From Trebouxia sp. TZW2008 (lineage: Eukaryota > Chlorophyta > Trebouxiophyceae > Trebouxiales > Trebouxiaceae): a stretch of 64,000 nucleotides of DNA. Under the pieces are notes generated by a model. The model was not told where the DNA came from. It made no database searches and was given only the letters and a program-made list of their open reading frames with translations. The stretch is from NCBI GenBank assembly GCA_002118135.1, contig BDIU01000232.1, positions 124,001 through 188,000 on the forward strand, written 5' to 3'. This document shows, piece by piece, positions 9,741 to 23,120 of this stretch (the first letter of the stretch is position 1; every line of letters begins with the position of its first letter). Made by a program: the position numbers and the translations under genes.

Positions 9741-12700
9741 TTATTGAGCAGTCCCATGATGGCTTGAGATATGCAAGTGTCGGTGAAGACGGCCCTTTTT
9801 GAGTCGTGCTGGTCTTTCAATCACATCAACTGGCTCATGCTCGATTGCTAGACGCGCCCATGGGTCAGTGAAGCTCCACCGATCTTGGTAATACTTCTTC
9901 ACCATCGCTGTTGTATTCAAGACCTCACAGTGTTGCAGCATGAACCGATAGCCTTGTGAATCAGCCTCAGTGACATCAGCATCAGCCAAGTCGAAATGAA
10001 TTAAGCTGTCAAGCAGAATGATTGGATCATCCCGTAGATGATCCAGTTCTTGCACGATTGCTGCTGTGTCTTCAACCTCGACTATGTCCTCTGACAAATT
10101 GAAACCTGTAGCCCCAGCTTCAGCCTTGCTGTCCTGCTCAGCATGCAAAGCATGGATGGTGAACTCTGCAGTGCTTGAATTTGTGTCGCTGCCGTTTGAC
10201 AGATGCTGCTGTCTGAAATGGTCCCATTCCCAGGGCATCAGCCCTCTGCCATCGCCCAGACAAAATCGTCTTGCAATCTCCCATGTGGTGCATATCAGCT
10301 GCCCATCAGCTGCAGTCCACGGAAGCCACATGTCTCCCAGATTGATGGGTGCTTTGTCTGTATGCCGACCCCTGCAGACAATTTTACCAGTTTGTGCATT
10401 ACTATAGCCGTCTCTCCAAATGATCAGCGTCTGCACGGAAGCAGCAAGGAACTTCAGCCTGCAACACTGGCTGAAGCGTCCTGAAGAAGGCTGCTGTCAG
10501 TCCTAGAAAGTTGGCCTCAACATGTTGTGATGCTACTGTGGCATAAGCTGCTATGCTGTGGCTACAGCATGCATACACAAGGAGCCTGAATGGCAGCTGA
10601 CATATGGACATTTCAGCAAAATCTCAAAAGCCAATGAGCGAATCAGCTTTTGAGCAGATCACACACAGCAAGCAGCAGCAGCAGCTGTCAGAGAGCAGGG
10701 CGGGCGGCACACAGGTGTAAAGGGTGAAATCGTTGACATGACAGCCTAGTTGACAACGCCAGCAGCATGCATTTGTAGCCACCTGACCCAGCCACCTAAA
10801 AAGCGGAGAAAAAGAACCACTCACATGCTGACCCAGGCGGTATTGCATGGTACACTAGGCCAAGCCACAGCCCTGTCCAACAGCCTTGCCAGCTTAGTCA
10901 GCCCCTGTACTAACAGGATGAATTCCTGCCAGCTGCCAGAGTTACTCAGCAGCTTCTCTGCGCGATCAGTGAAAGCTAGGGCCTTGAGCTGTGAGCAGTC
11001 GCCAGTACATGCGGTGTATAGCATGCTTCCCTTGGCTTGTTTGGCTAAGTCCCAGTCATAGGTCCCAATGGCCATTGGAACAGTGTACTTGAGAATATCT
11101 GTGTCAGCAGTTGGGTTGAAGTGTGTGTGTCCTATGACCTGCAGAGGACAACACAAGTCAAACTTTGCATCTTGGCGTTGTGCAATACTGAGCAAGCAGT
11201 AGAGCAGGGAATACATTAGATGGCAGCATTGACACTTGCATTGAAGTCAGTTGGTGCAAAACAGGGTGCACAATGCGGATGACTCAAACTGCTAGAAGAA
11301 ATCAGCCGTTTTACAATCCACAGAGCACAGTGCTATACAGCAAGCGCTGTCAGCCCTTGCATGCTGTCATGCAGCCAGCAGAGAGGCAAATTACAGGCGG
11401 TTGATTACCTGTTGCGGGACGCCACCTGTTAAGTGTGGGTTCCAGTACCCATGCTTGCCTCTGAGCCAGAATCCCCAGCCCAGCCAATCAGGCATCATGG
11501 CAAACTTCTCAGTAGGCACAGCATCTGCCGCTGCTGCGTTGTTTGCATTTTCAGGGTCTGGCCACATGGGGCAGTCTGGACAGTCATCATGCAGCTGCTG
11601 CAGAAGCTCATTGGAGAATCTGCCGCGCTGTGAGGGGTACCACTGGCCCCCAAACTCCTCAGGCCACCCCCTTCAGTCAGATCATCAGCATAGCGTCGAC
11701 GACATGCATAATTAGAGTGAGAGAATTGTGACACGCTGTAAGGAGTAACACTGACCCCCAAACTCCTTGGGCCACTCCTTTCAGTCGTGGCATCAGCACA
11801 ATGACAAAAATGTGTACCAGAGCAAAACACGAGACTTGTAGTTGCTGTGTGGCAGGTAGAAATGACCTTGGCTGCTTGGTCTTGGTGTTCCTGATAGCAT
11901 CGTGCACCATTTGCATAAGACTGACAATGCTCTAAGCAGATGATGAACATGTCGTCAACAGTAACATGATGTCAGCAATGTAGCAATGCACTCCTGAGCA
12001 TGCATGGGTGAATGCCAAGGTGGTGAGCAGTACTGTACATATCAGCAGAGACTTCATGAGTCACACTTGACAGCGCTGTAAGACTTTCAGATGCAAACTG
12101 CAACCCAGAATTGAAAATGTATGCTGATCAGCAGCTGCAAGCAGTTCCTGTCGATGCTTAAGAGGTCTAGCACTCAGCGGACAAGTAAAGAAAATGGCCC
12201 TGACGCGTACTACCTCTTGGCTTTCACATGAAGTCATAACAAGAACATTTCACCAAGATGGACCATCTTCTTTGGCATGTACTGGGCAGCCATGCTGGCA
12301 CAAACAGCAACTCAGCACGGCAACAATACACAGCAAGCATTCTGCATGGCTAAAGCACCAGCACTAGACATGTCACCTGCAATTGGGCATCTTCATTGTC
12401 ATGTGTCTCAAGGGATATGACTCCTTGCCAACCACGGCCTGCCAGCTTTCAGGTGCATCAACTGTCTCTGTAGTAAAGCCCCAGTCCTCTCTGCACAACC
12501 ATCACACTGTGTATCAGACCAAGTTGTACGCAAGAGCATTGTCATCATTTACGATGAGTAGATGATGACAATGCTGGAGATGTGGATCAACCTGCCAAAA
12601 TGGTTAGCATTGGTCACAAAGGGTGCAACAAGCTTCGCGTCTGATGCAACAAATGCGGTGGCAGCGATGATGTGGGAATTAAGTCAAGCGTGGCAAACAG

Positions 12701-15365
12701 AAAGCTTGGCACATTATGGCATGCATGCGGCACAGACGGCTCTGCAGACATTATCCAGAGTTGCAACGTTGGCATTGACTCTGATGCTCTAGCTGTGGTG
12801 CTGTCCAATTCATTTGACAAGATTGTGATGACATGTCCGGCTGCATGCTGTTGCCTCTGTCAAATAGTCATCAAACATTTTGCTGCACAACCAAATGCAA
12901 TAGCAGGGGCAGCCCTGTCAGCAGCATGTCAAAATTTTGCCAGCAACAATGTGTGAGGGATGCAGGATATGCGTTTGCTTATGATGGTGAAGTGAAAGTT
13001 GTGCTGGGTAATGCCTTGCCCTAAGAGGCCAGCCATTGCTTCATCCACTTCGCGCCAATGTAGCTCAGCCCGTTTTGCCTGCGAGCATAGCAACTTTGGC
13101 AAATGTAGCAAAAAGGAGTTCACATGTGCTAGATGGTACGCTTGACTGCGTCGGCTGAGAAAGGGCAATATGATGCATCACAACTATCGCCATGAAGTTT
13201 TATTTGGCATGTTATAGGTCTAATGAGCCACCATGTGTCTGTGTCTCACACTGGTGCAACTGCAGAAGAGCAGTCAAAGGCAGACTGAAGAGCTTGCACA
13301 CCAGCAATATCAGGATGCCATCAGTAAGTGCTGCAATCCCCAGACAAAGCTGATGAGGGCACTAATACAGCATTTTGGAAGGCAAATCTCATAATGGATT
13401 CAATGCCTGTCTGAGCAACGGTCCATATAAGGCGCATCTGCAAGGGTGCTAGAACAGGTGGACTGCTGGAACAGTTTAGCATGTGGTGTTGGAAACTGAA
13501 GGTGTGCTGGAGCAGTGGGAGGGGTCGGCTGTGAAGGTTGAGTGATGGTGGAAAGCTGCATTGCAGCCAGGGTTGGCTTGTGCAAGTCAACAGGCAAATG
13601 TTGCAGCTGATATGCAGCAGATTGATGCATCATGCAGTGCAGATGCAGGTGCACCAGTGATGCAGGACATGCATGCAGATCTTGGCATAACAAGCTGAGC
13701 ATACTGAAGAATGACATCTGTGCAAATGCACCTTAGGCATGCAGTAATTTGTGCCGCAGCATCACATTCATGTGCAACTGGCCATGAGTGCAGACCGCGT
13801 GTGGCATGTGGCAAGAAAGGTGATGACCAGATTGCCAAAGCAGGGCAATACTTGCTCATGGGGACACACATTTGGGCATGATCTAGAATTGCAATCCTTG
13901 ACTGACCTGGTGCCTACATCATCTTGCCATAATAGCGCCTGTCAACATGTGAACATGCATTTAGCCAATCACTGACCTCTTCTTTGCACCACCATGCCTT
14001 TGGGAAAAGCATGTAGCCAGTTGCCATGTCAGGCAGCACATCAGCATATGCATCCTGATCCATATACAGACAGGTCCTGTGTATTCCGAGCGCATCTGCT
14101 GTCGCCCATTCATCATCTGCCCATCGCAGCGGCCGCAAGACTATCTCAGTAAACATGAAAGCTGTAGGGCCAGCAACAGCCGCATTCTGCAAGCAAGTCA
14201 TTGCAGTCAGCAAGACACATTTGTCTTGCATTCAACCTGGAATATTCTGCATGTGTTGGTAGCATGCATAATCTGCCATGCTTGACAACTGATGACATGA
14301 TGGGGATTTTGTGTGCTGGAAGCTGGTCAGCATGCAGCACATGTGATCATTGCGTATGCTCACTGGCTCATCACTTAAAGCTTGCTGAGCCTGCATTTGT
14401 GCTGCACATTGCGGTTGTGGCATCTGAAAGCACAGGAAAATCCAGCACACTCACCTGTACATATAGAATACCACCATTGGCAGCACCAGCACTCTCTGGC
14501 TGGTTGATGACATTGAAATCCTTGAAAGGCGGTTGTTTGAAGTACTTGTAAGGATCATCAAAAACCGTCACATCAGCATCAAGCAACATGACATTGTATC
14601 CAAATCTTATTGCCCTGCAGGCAGCAGAGGTCGAATTAACAACGTGCTGAACAGGCTTTGACTTGACCATTGCATCACCGCTTGTTTTGCATTTGTGTAT
14701 CAAAAACCCCTCTGCTAGCATGATGGCCTCACGCCATCAGGAAATTGCATCCAGGAGATGAGGCACACAGTGAAGGACGTGCTGCAGGTGGACCATTGAA
14801 GTCACCTGGCAACTGTACGATAACGTAGGTTCCACATAGCAAAGACAGTCCACATGTCGTCAGGGTTCTCAAAGTTTGTCCAGCCACAGCCAACCTCCGG
14901 CACCACATCAGCGATACTAGTACACTCTTCCTCCGTTAGGCTCAGAAGCAAGATGTGATGTAGGCCCAGAAGTTGAAGCGACCGTGCTCCCTGTAGGAAG
15001 CCGTCCAGCCTTTTCCTATCAGAGACCATCAAGATCACTTCCTGTCGGAAGCTTCTGGCTGCCAATGCTGCCGTCAATCCCGCGCCTGGCAAGAAAAAGG
15101 TTTCTCGACAAGAAGACAAGGCAGCAGATGCGACAGGACATTCATCGCGCGTCATACCAGTGAACACATTGCCAAAGAAAGGCTTTACATGCTCCTTACT
15201 GCAATATCCGCTATCTTCGCAAGACAATGTTGAAGCGCAAGGCATGTGCCACGAAAGCAACAGCAGCGCAAGAAGCAGCATCGCGTCGTGCTCATGCAGG
15301 CGCTTGCAGCAACAATGCTCTCGAACCAATTTGGACATGCATGGTCGTTTTGGCCATAGCTGCAT
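9741..15365 (-). CDS. Golgi-type nucleotide-diphospho-sugar transferase (PF03407-like)
   Basis: Supported exons: 14806-15365, 14455-14614, 13977-14186, 12377-12467, about 11400-11655, about 10840-11140 and 9741-10430; the first three join in phase. Near the N-terminus the hydrophobic stretch MLLLALLLLSWHM suggests a type II signal anchor. The catalytic hallmark is LLDADVTVFDDPYKYF, a DXD-type metal and nucleotide-sugar site, followed by SAGAANGGILYVQ. Later segments (FMFTEIVLRPLRWAD, ESWQAVVGKESYPLR, EEFGGQWYPSQ, VIGHTHFNP) fit the luminal domain. In plants the family modifies cell-wall glycans and hydroxyproline glycoproteins; the acceptor here is unknown. The last 230 residues (9741-10430) are poorly conserved to my eye and some junctions are unresolved. 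Confidence 0.75.
11600..11810 (-). repeat. Acceptor-side exon-edge duplication, 108 bp
   Basis: The anchor CAAACTCCT recurs at 11651 and 11759. On the minus strand both copies begin EEFGG-like coding followed by a CAGTG(G/T)TACYCC segment. The lower copy leads into the full exon down to about 11400; the upper is an upstream partial copy. Confidence 0.75.
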
Positions 15366-16469
15366 TTACTGCGTCATACCCCTCCTCCAAACCATCACTG
15401 GTACAGAAACAGCAAGTAATGCCAGCATGATACATTCAAAGCCAGCTAAACCAAGACCTGCCTGAGCTGTGCTGCATGGTCTGTGAGTTGCAAATGATTG
15501 CCCAGCTTTATGCATGAGGGCAGCATGAGTCAAATTCTGCTTGAACTGCAGAACGCAAAACAAATTAGTCTATATTCTTTTACAATATGGTAATAATGCT
15601 GCGGTCACAATGGTGGATTCAGCGTCTATGCCAATGACTGACCTGCGCATGCACCTGAGCATCTGGTTTAGCTAAAACGCACTGGATGTCTTGCCTGCAT
15701 GGTCCATTGACAGCAGTGAAGCGGGCAAAGGCACAAATGCGCTGTTGCTACACACCGCAGCTGATTGCAAAGTCCACAGCCAAGATGCAATAACGCAGAC
15801 CATAGCGCAAGGCGTCACAGGTCGAAATGGTAGTGGTGAGTGCACAGTGTCTTGCACATGTATCGGCAGGCAGTCTTACCGTTGCCTCGACTTTTGTGCA
15901 AAGCCCTGCGCGGCAGTTTTACCAACAACGCATGGGCCTGCACGGCACTCTGCAGTCGCATTCGGACGGGGGATCGCAGAAGAGCTGCGACTTGCGTTAC
16001 CTGTCACGTTGCAGTGCATAAGCAATCCTTCATCGGGCCTGGGTACTTGCGTACGTGCACCCTTCCCTGCGTCTATTGCGGCGGAAGAGGCTCTAGAGGG
16101 TGGCGCGCCGGACACGTTTGTCGCAACGCTGATCAACAGCAAAACTGCGCAAGACCGGCGAAGCATGTGCATGCTCTATGGGCGCGTAAACAAACGTGTC
16201 AGCACTCATGGGCATGCTTTTGCGGCAGCACGAATTGGGTGTCCATGAATAGTGATGGCGTGAGCGCTGCTGCATGCAAATTCAACGGAATGGCTTTCCA
16301 GCTTGCTTTACGCAGGCCGTGCCCCTGACGGTTGCGGACCAGACATGACTAATTTGTATTGAGGACTGTGTGAATGATCCTCTGCGCCCGTTTTGGATGA
16401 GATGCTGCTATCGCAGAGCACAGCAAGTGAAACGGGCGAGGCCACAGCCCAAGCAGCCGCGTTTGCACC
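15366..16469. promoter_or_regulatory. Shared upstream region of the glycosyltransferase and the translocator
   Basis: About 1.1 kb between two divergent genes, richer in G+C towards its right half. Two overlapping + frames of 185 and 162 codons occur (15691-16248, 15840-16328) but neither resembles a known protein. No element recognised with confidence. Confidence 0.35.
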
Positions 16470-18652
16470 ATGAACGCTGCTATGCTGACAAGTGGCTCTG
16501 GCCGTGCATGTCTCCTTCAAAGACCAAATGCCAGCTTGACAGCTGGCCGATGCCCGGTTCACCGGTTGGCGCCTGCTGCAAGGCTGTCAACAGCACATGT
16601 CTCGGTCGTGTCGAGACCTTCTCTGACAAGCTTGCGTTCAAACATCACCAAGGTGTGTTTGACGGCATAACAAAGCGGCTCGCCTATAAGCTCGCGAAAC
16701 ATACCTGTTGATTCCGTGTGCAGCGAGCAAGCCGACCGGCATCCAGGATCGTGCCGGTCCAAGCAGCAGCAGGGGAGTCTGTCAGTGACACTCCCAAAGC
16801 CACTCAGATACGGCTTGTGGCTTACGTTGTCGCCTGGTAGGCCAGCGTTGGCTTGGATTTGGATAGCTCTGCATCTCGTGATCTTGACTTTGCTTTCGAT
16901 TTGTAGGTATGGTGCCAACATCATCTTCAACATTGCCAACAAGAAGTCACTGACAGCGTTCCCATGTCCATGGTTTATTTCAACCCTGCAGCTAGGTACG
17001 CAGGCCCTGTTGCTGTTTGACCTTGGTGACAAGCAGATCTGAGCGGCCTACTAACACCATTTGCCATAAAATGCTCCTGAGGAGTCAATCAGCCAGAGCT
17101 TAATCTTGCATGGCTTAAATGCAGGCATCAGTGGTTTGTTCATGACATTCCTCTGGCTGACAAAGCTTCACCCAGCCCCAAAGGTTGACAACAAGTTCTT
17201 CAAGGCCCTGCTGGTAGTAGCGCTATTCCACACAATTGGGCATGTGGCAGCGTGTACCAGTTTTGGACAGATGGCTGTCTCATTTGCACACATTGTCAAG
17301 TCAGCTGAGCCAGTGTTCTCAGTAGCCCTAGCTGGTCCAATCCTAAAGGAGACTTACCCATACTACGTGTGGTTGTCCCTCGTCCCTATCGTGGCTGGAT
17401 GTGGTTTGTCAGCCATGAAGGAGGTCAGCTTTGCGTGGAACGGCTTCAACAACGCCATGATCTCCAATGTTGGTATGGTGTTGCGAAACATCTACTCCAA
17501 GAAGGCTTTGGGTGAATACAAGGTGAGCAGAGAATGCTGACCTTACTTCAAGCAGCACTTCCAGGTTGAAGAAAGTCATTGACTATGCATCAGCTTGGCT
17601 CCTACTGGTCATGTTGCATGCTGCAGCTCGCTTGTGAAGGACCGCTCAACACTCGAAGTAGTCCATCTTCAACATTGCTCATACATCATCAGAGTTGATA
17701 TTGTATGCCCTGCGTTTTGAAGCTTGTTTTGCATCTGGTCATCTCCAATCTTGAAAGAGCTTTTGTACATTGCACTGGACTGTAGCTCAACTAGTGTTGA
17801 TCTCATCGACATATGACTTAGTCATGGTTGATGAACAGCAAGAATCAGTATCCTCACTTCTACATAGGACCTTTTTGGCAAGGCTAAGCGTCAAAGCCAC
17901 TCTTTGTGTGTCTGCAGCACATTGACGGAATCAACCTGTTTGGTCTGATCTCCATTGCGTCCATCCTATACTGTGCGCCTCTGGCCATCATAATGGAGGG
18001 CAGTGCTTGGTCTGGTGCATACAACGCTGCCTTGGCCAATGTTGGCAAGCAAGAGCTGTTCAAGCAGATGGCCATTGCTGGCATCTTCTACCATCTATAC
18101 AACCAGGTGAATAATTTTTACAGAATTTGACACATCAGTGTGGGTCATACACACTGATAAGTCAAGAGCGCTTTTCACTGCAACTGCTGTAGGATGTTGG
18201 GCCTATCTGCATTAGTCTGTGATAGCATATGACCTGCACTGATGTATCCAAATTCACTTTGTGCTGCAATTGCTGCAGAATGTGTTCTCTGTCTTCATAC
18301 GTTTGAATAGGAGCATTGCCTTTTTATGCTGAACAGCATCTGGCTTCTCCACAGAGGCTTGCAAGAGCAAAACAATACACTGTTGCCACTTCTGTTGAGC
18401 TAAAGCCCATTTCTGTGGTTGCAGTTCTCATACATGGTGCTGAATCAGGGCATTTCCCCTGTCACCTTCAGCGTGGGAAACACCATGAAGCGTGTTGCTG
18501 TTGTGGTGTCAAGTGTGCTGTTCTTCAAGAACCCTGTGGCACTACTGAACTGGGTTGGATCAGGCGTTGCCATCTTTGGTACCTTCCTGTACTCACTAGC
18601 CAAGGACAAAGCACAGGCCGAGGCTAAGGCGTCCAATGCAGCGACTGCTTGA
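16470..18652 (+). CDS. Plastid sugar-phosphate/phosphate translocator, GPT/XPT type
   Basis: Exons 16470-16652, 16724-16836, 16907-16995, 17125-17522, 17918-18106 and 18425-18652 join in phase to 396 aa. The first about 95 residues are rich in Arg/Ser/Ala, a chloroplast transit peptide. The rest has the translocator family pattern: YGANIIFNIANKKS, FHTIGHVAACTSFGQMAVSF, HIVKSAEPVFSV, IFYHLYNQ and SPVTFSVGNTMKRVAVVVSS. The end AIFGTFLYSLAKDKA and the segment DGINLFGLISIAS point to the glucose-6-P or xylulose-5-P branch rather than triose-P. The protein exchanges sugar phosphates for inorganic phosphate across the inner envelope. Substrate cannot be set from sequence alone. No exon-edge array was seen here. 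Confidence 0.92.
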
Positions 18653-19487
18653 TCTGGCATGTTTGACAGGCAATTGATGTCAGGTTGACTGGTGAGGGCA
18701 GTTGTGGTACATGCCATCACACTACCTGCAACACAAGCTTGTGAGGGCAAGCATGTGAATCAGTCCACACAATAAAAGGCCACAAGCCTGCTTGTGAAAC
18801 AATTTTTGTGAACATTTTGATTGTCATGTGTTTTACAGTGGCACAGTTGAGTGAAACCTCCGCATGTACTGTTTTGTACAGTAGCACAGCTGTCAAATGA
18901 GAGCAATGACCTGACCGCAATGTGTTCTGGTTGACTTGTAATTCTACATGCACACTGGGACCAGACTTGTGTGCCCACGCTCTGGAGATGCTGTCAGAAA
19001 GCAGAAAAGCTGCATATGCCAAAACGTTGTGAACAGCATGTTGCGACAGGTTGTTGCTGACAGCAGCTACCTATTTGTCAAATTTACCAGTAGGATCTCA
19101 GACAGCCTTTCGGCAATGATGGTTTGCATCATAAACAAAACACCACTTTGAAAGCGTACAATGACACTCATAATCAGAGCTGTGGTTCTGAAAGCATTGG
19201 ATCAAACAGCAGCCACCTCAACAGGAGCATGTTGCTCAAACGCAGTTGAAATAATGACTTTTGCAGCGTTAAAATGTTGCACATCTGTCACTCATTGGTG
19301 TAGAGGTCTATGGTCAGATTGAGTTGATGAAATTTTGGCTGGAAGATTTGATGACATTGTTTGACACAAAGTCGGGGCGTGTCACGAGATTAGCCTTTGA
19401 TGTACTTCATGCCGAACGATTGCAGCACCAAATGAAGGCCTTGTCAAGCTCAGTTGAGGTCCTGAGCGCAACTCAAGCAATAGATTC
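18653..19487. other. Convergent intergenic region
   Basis: Holds the 3' ends of the translocator (+) and mitoribosomal S33 (-). A TGTAA lies near 18936. No further coding signal recognised. Confidence 0.4.
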
Positions 19488-20126
19488 CTATTTCTTCTTT
19501 TTGCCTGCTCGCTTGCCTTGACCCTTTTTGGGAGGTCCCTTACCACGACGTTTTAAAGCAGCTAGCTGCACCCCTCGCCTGCAATCACACTGACATATCA
19601 GGACCTCTGGCGCTTGTATACATGCTTATAGAAATTCCTGAACAGCAGAAAGCCTTATAGACCAGTCACGCTCAACAACACCATTCACTGAGGCACAATA
19701 AATCAGTGTGTCTGGCATGCAGAGCAGATCAACAGATCACTATGCAATGCAACACATGCGACTCAGTTTGCACCTTTCAGCATCTAGGTTCACAATCAAC
19801 GGATCTTTCATGGGCTCCCCATGCTCATAGTATGCAGCAATCTTCTCCCCCAGAAGCTTCTTTTGCAGAAGCTTCCGACCAGATGGCAGACCATTGCCTG
19901 GATGTGTCCCAAAGATGCGCTGCCGTATTTCTGCCAGCTGCTGTTCTGATATTTGCAGGACAGCCGTTGGTCCTTCGTAGCTGACTGCTGACGTTGGCAG
20001 GATCCTCGCTGACTGAAGACTGCGCAAAGTTGCTAGTCCTTGCGGAAAGGGGTCCCCCTGCTGCAGTACTCTGGGCAAATACCGTGCTTGCAAGGCTGAT
20101 GTTGCCTTGCGCAAGCCTTGTAACAT
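19488..20126 (-). CDS. MRPS33: Mitochondrial small-subunit ribosomal protein mS33
   Basis: Two exons, 19774-20126 and 19488-19578, join in phase (GAAAG/GCGAGG) to 147 aa. The core RIFGTHPGNGLPSGRKLL, then KKLLGEKIAAYY, KDPLIVNLDAER, and the basic end LKRRGKGPPKKGQGKR are diagnostic of the plant/fungal S33 (Rsm27) family. The leader MLQGLRKATSALQARYLPR is a good amphipathic mitochondrial presequence, which is why the ATG at 20126 is preferred over the in-frame one at 20153. It acts in the mitochondrial ribosome small subunit. The stop is TAG. Head-to-head with YCF66. Confidence 0.92.
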
Positions 20127-20851
20127 CCAATATGGTTTGGTGTGGTCAATCAATGCTTTAGCTGCGCTACAAGTCGGCCGAACGCCAAGCCAAGATCTGT
20201 GTGATGCTAAATTTCGCGCGAAGCACGTTTGTAACAGTCTACGCCAACGCTGTTCGCCTCACAGGTCAAGAAGGATGTGTCTGCAGTCGCGGGCGTGTGG
20301 GGTAGTACGCGCCAGCGCAATCAAGCTCTGCTTCAGCTTGAGCTCAATGCTACAGACAATTCTGCTTCTCGCGTGCGGAAGTCGCTGGTGAGCCTGATTT
20401 CCAGTGCCGCAGCAGGGGCAATCCTGGAGGGCTGATGTGTCAGACTGCCCCTGTCCATTGTCGGTGATCAAGCTCTAGCAGAGACCTCATTTCGACTGCA
20501 ACGCTAGCCTGATGGGTCACTTCGACAGTGACCAGTGCCAACACGCCTGCGCGAATCTTGAGCAGCAGCTCATGCTGTGAAACACAAGAGCACGCGCTTC
20601 AAGCACAGGCCATCTTAAGCTTAGCTGCTCTTAGGCAAAAGGTGTTAAGCTGACATAGGCTTGTCACTATGCAATGTGCATGCCAGCGCACGGTTGCACA
20701 CGGATGGGCCGGCAAACCTTGGCGGCTACCGTCTGCACGGGTATGTACACTCGTACACTGGGTCAGCTGAATAAAACCTCTTTCTGCCTGTGTTGTCAAG
20801 TCCGTCTGAGCAAGTAGGGCTGCTGATTTACAGGCGTGTCAAGTGCGCTCA
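20127..20851. promoter_or_regulatory. Shared upstream region of MRPS33 and YCF66
   Basis: About 720 bases between divergent starts. A TTTACAG/GCG sequence just before the YCF66 ATG looks like a splice acceptor and could end a 5' UTR intron. Nothing else recognised. Confidence 0.4.
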
Positions 20852-23120
20852 ATGTCTGTAAGACGCAGTTCCCTGCCAGGCAAAGCACTACAGCATGCTA
20901 GAAGACAAGCTTCATACGCAAGGAGAAGTAGAGGCCCTTTAAGGGCAACAGCAATGATCAATGTTGACGGCAGCCCTCCTCTGTTTCTTGGAGCCGGAAT
21001 GGTAGTGGCAGGTCTCATCTTGTACCAGCTGAGGAACAGCCGCCCCTATATCACCAAGGACTTTGACATAGTGTTGTCTTGCATAGCTATCTTTGCTGGT
21101 GGCATTCTTATTTTCCAGGTACATCTCCATTGCGCAAACAATGACAGCACAGTATCAGAAGCTGCTGTTGTTTGAATTTCTCGTCAAATGTATTTGCTCT
21201 GCTGTTCAGGGCTGGCGACTGGACCCATTGCTGCTATTTGGGCAGCTTTTGACAGCCGGTGGTGCATTGAGCTTTGGTTTTGAGGCTGTGCGCTTGAGAC
21301 AAATTGTGCACAAACAGGAGGTAAATGGGTTGGCCCTGATGTGCAGACCATGTTCAGGGCATAGCAGCATACATGACTTGCATCACGCACTCTGCATCGC
21401 GGAAATACAAAGTCTTTGCTGGCACATCATGCTTTTGCAGTAGCATTCTAACATGGCTGACACAGTGATTGGTGCGTCCCAATGCAAAAGTGGCATTAAC
21501 GTCAGACGCCTGCTATGCCGCTTGCCAACCACAGCACAGGACATGCATCTTGCAGCTTGCAGCAGCAGTTGGTCACATATCTGAATTACTGCTGTCGTTT
21601 CTCACGCGATCTGCATACAATAACACAAGAAAGGACGCCCAAGCGGTGCTATTGATGTAAGCAAACAATGTCAAGACAACTGCAACAAACGAATTGCAGC
21701 TATCGGCACAAGTCATGCAGCACATGTGCTTCAAGCAGCATCAGTTTGCCTGTTAGCATGTTTTCTGAGGCTAGATGTCTAGTACTAGCTTGCTTGACCT
21801 GCTGTGGGGGTTTAATCCTTGCGCATTTACAAGGACTTGTTTGCCTTGTATGTCCAATTTGATCAGTACAAAACAGCTTTGACAGACTTGCATGGAGGCA
21901 AAGATGGCACCTGTACGCACCTCATTGCTGCTTTTCAAACCAGGTTAGCAAATGTTTGGAATGAATAAATTGTTGAATGTGCATGTGCAGCTGATGGATG
22001 CTGAGTACGAGCAGCAAAATGGCCCACCAGGCTCACGCAATCAATACACCCAGCCGCTGCCGCTGCCCCGTCCTTGGGGGGAGCAACCTCAAATGCCAGC
22101 ATCACGACAAGATCCCCAACAGTGGTGGCAGGTCAGCGTCCTAAGAGATGCAGCATCTTTGTGTGACAACTCGGGGAACATCAACAGCCCTGATTTTGAG
22201 CAGCCACTATCAACATCAATAGTGATGAGCATGCTATAGCGGCTAAGGATGGACAAACTTCTGCAACTCACAGCTGCTACATACAGCTTGCTTTGCATGT
22301 TTGGCAAGCTTGATGAGAGAAACACACTCCCTACAATCAGTACATGCGTGTGTGACATATGCTCAGTCTATCTTGGACATCATTAGAATGTTCATGGCGA
22401 TAAGTGCAGAGTGTGGTCAAGGCAAGGACTACCTTCAAATAGTCTACATGGCGTGGTGCATGTACACACACCTGCGGCTCATTGCAAGCTCAGAACATCC
22501 TCATTTCTGGACAGCTTCAGACCTACTCAACTAACTTCGATTCATTCACTGAGGCGAAGATCGTTTGCATATCACGTCACAGGGATCAACAAGAATCTGC
22601 TGCTCATGGGCCCAATATCAGTGCTGCATCTGATTCAAGCAAGTACACTGGTATTGCAAGTATGCTTTCCAGTGATCTCACAGCCTTACATGTTTTGCAG
22701 GATCAGCAAGCAAGGATTGCTGAATACGACGAGGTGCCATATGATGTAGCTACAAGCTCAAGTCAAGACAGGCGTAGTTGGTCAAGTCAAGCTGACTCTT
22801 ACCAAGAGCAGCAGGGCCGAAGCAACACACAGCCTGAGTCAACTAGGCAACAACAGCAGCAGCAGCCACAGCAGTGGTCACAGCAGCAGCAGCCACAGGA
22901 ATGGTTTCAGCAGCAGCAGTGGCCGTCGCAGCCGCAGCAGCAGCAAGATATCACCTCAAGTTCACAGCAATGGTCCCAGCAGCAGCAGCAGTGGCCGCCA
23001 CAGCCACAACAGCAGGAAGGTGACAAGTCGAGGTTGCAGAAATCCAGGCAGCAATCTGGCGGGGCACAGAAGAGCTGGGGCTCCAAGTTTGATCTAGGAA
23101 AGCTGGATGACTGGGACTGA
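20852..23120 (+). CDS. YCF66: Nuclear-encoded YCF66 family plastid membrane protein with Q-rich tail
   Basis: Exons 20852-21118, 21210-21320, 21991-22131 and 22494-23120 join in phase to 381 aa; the start of the last exon is the least certain. After a basic, Ser/Arg-rich transit peptide, the YCF66 domain has two membrane spans (LGAGMVVAGLILYQLR; IVLSCIAIFAGGILIFQ), the hallmark GWRLDPLLLFGQLLTAGGA and FGFEAVRLRQ. The family is found in cyanobacteria and in some streptophyte plastid genomes; function is unknown. The tail is extremely rich in Gln with Trp and Ser spacers (residues about 250-350) and ends FDLGKLDDWD, an acidic close also seen in relatives. TGTAA at 23312 is a good poly(A) signal candidate. 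Confidence 0.85.

Noticed and set aside
15691..16328. Open frames of 185 and 162 codons between the glycosyltransferase and translocator genes
   Set aside because: They overlap each other in different frames, lie in a G+C-richer promoter region, and code no recognisable domain; an ORF of this length is expected by chance about once in such a window.
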